Of a DNA stretch of 64,000 bases, positions 63,131 to 64,000 are shown one piece after another. The position numbers and the translations under genes were made by a program. The notes below the pieces were generated by a model that was not told where the DNA came from, did no database searches, and worked only from the letters and a program-made list of their open reading frames with translations. This DNA is from Nisaea denitrificans DSM 18348 (GTDB taxonomy: Bacteria; Pseudomonadota; Alphaproteobacteria; Thalassobaculales; Thalassobaculaceae). The number at the start of each line of letters is the position of its first letter. Position 1 is the first letter of the stretch. Location of the stretch: contig NZ_KE384532.1 of the NCBI RefSeq assembly GCF_000426505.1, positions 201,910 through 265,909 on the forward strand, given 5' to 3'.

Positions 63131-64000
63131 TTGGCGCTCTCAGCCAGACTGGACCTCAGGCAGTCCCAGAACCTGGTCATGACGCCGCAGCTGCAGCAGG
63201 CGATCAAGCTGCTGCAGTTCAACAATCTTGAGCTGAACGAATTCGTCGAAGCGGAAATCGAACAGAACCCCCTGCTTGAGCGGGATGACGGCGACGGGCC
63301 GGCGACGCTTGAAGCGCTCGAGGCGGATAATATCGCGGCCTATGACAAGGCGGTCGAGGGGGAGGGTGCTCCGAGCGATGCAGCCGCCGACAGCGGCTGG
63401 GAAGAGGCGCCCGACGGCCCCGATACGATGGACCGGACAAGTGCGGAATCCTTGCCTGCGGGTAACGATGATCCCGGTGATGCGGATTACGACAACAACT
63501 GGAGCAGTGCCAGTGTCGAGGAGGCGGACCCGTCCCTGTCGCCGACCCTCGGTAGTTGGGAGAACGCGGGCAGCGGCGGCGGGCGTGGCGGAGAGGATCT
63601 GCCGGGCCTGGAAGAGTCCGTCGGCCAGGACAAGACCCTGCGCGAGCATCTTCTCGAACAGATAACACTCGATATCGTGCAGCCGGACGAGCGAATCATC
63701 GCCGCCGATCTGCTCGATTCTCTGGACGATGCTGGCTATTATACCGGCGACCTCGAGGACGTGGCGGAGCAGCTTGCCTGTCCCCTCGAAACAGTCGAGG
63801 CCGTACTCGGAAAAATGCAGAGCCTGGACCCGCCCGGTATCTTTGCCCGAAACCTTTCGGAATGCCTCGCCTTGCAGCTGAAGGACCGGAACCGGCTCGA
63901 TCCGGCGATCCAGGCCCTGCTCGATAACCTGCCTCTGCTGGCCAAGCGCGACATGCAGGGGCTGCTAAAGATCTGCGGTGTCGATGTCGAGGACATGACC
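63131..64000 (+). CDS. rpoN: RNA polymerase sigma-54 factor, 3'-truncated by window edge
   Basis: The first 290 codons of sigma-54, which serves nitrogen, flagellar and other genes. Start TTG at 63131 with GGGAG upstream. Region I: ALSARLDLRQSQNLVMTPQLQQAIKLLQFNNLELNEFVEAEIEQNPLLER. A long acidic region II follows. Core-binding region III begins LREHLLEQITLDIVQPDERIIAADLLDSLDDAGYY. The C-terminal HTH and RpoN box lie past base 64000. The lptB-rpoN order is widely conserved. Confidence 0.95.
   Translation, partial: MALSARLDLRQSQNLVMTPQLQQAIKLLQFNNLELNEFVEAEIEQNPLLERDDGDGPATLEALEADNIAAYDKAVEGEGAPSDAAADSGWEEAPDGPDTMDRTSAESLPAGNDDPGDADYDNNWSSASVEEADPSLSPTLGSWENAGSGGGRGGEDLPGLEESVGQDKTLREHLLEQITLDIVQPDERIIAADLLDSLDDAGYYTGDLEDVAEQLACPLETVEAVLGKMQSLDPPGIFARNLSECLALQLKDRNRLDPAIQALLDNLPLLAKRDMQGLLKICGVDVEDMT

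Overview
The window is about 64 kb of an alphaproteobacterial chromosome with high GC content and dense packing. It is most like a Rhodospirillales-type genome. The evidence is the order aroA-cmk-rpsA-ihfB-lapA-trpF-trpB-trpA-accD-folC, an lptC-lptA-lptB-rpoN block, a NDUFA9-type epimerase, a FYDLN-type acidic protein and a PCuAC/DUF2946 pair. Species cannot be fixed from the sequence alone.

Layout. 1-2.1 kb: 3' part of ahcY and a DUF3108 protein. 2.1-21.1 kb: a compact phage-type particle locus, almost all on the minus strand. Read from its 5' end it runs DUF6362-like protein, terS, terL, a peptidoglycan-binding-like protein, portal, cheZ, scaffold, P22-type coat protein, head-tail connectors, tail terminator, tail tube, tail chaperone pair with a -1 frameshift, tape measure, tail-tip/fibre-like proteins and three tiny lysis-like proteins. 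A LexA/S24-type repressor lies divergently at its head. No integrase, replication or primase gene, endolysin or att repeat is visible, so the locus resembles a domesticated prophage or gene-transfer-agent-like element. A chemotaxis phosphatase gene (cheZ), with its own terminator, sits between portal and scaffold. A strong intrinsic terminator stands directly in front of terS, and dyads of the form ATCGG-N6-CCGAT surround the regulatory gene.

21-35 kb: mixed host genes, including DUF454, the copper chaperone PCuAC with DUF2946, an m5U RNA methyltransferase, a ribbon-helix-helix protein, a 1.2k-residue AsmA protein, TauE/SafE, a monooxygenase, DUF350, a trypsin-like protease, a soluble globin-coupled chemoreceptor with PilZ and C-terminal sensor domains, and a sugar dehydrogenase. 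35-47 kb: trifunctional putA, an enolase-superfamily enzyme with an SDR, class III alcohol dehydrogenase, a membrane protein followed by a broken copy of the adh 3' end, gltS, and a cupin and SDR flanked by REP-like palindromes.

46-56 kb: the housekeeping run listed above on the minus strand. folC appears to start at ATT. 56-64 kb: FYDLN protein, tRNA-Ala(GGC) with a decayed serine-recombinase relic beside it, a small membrane protein, a gene-free AT-rich stretch, a NDUFA9-type epimerase, tRNA-Leu(CAG) with a degenerate copy of its 3' end just downstream, RNase D, and lptC-lptA-lptB-rpoN (rpoN runs off the window).
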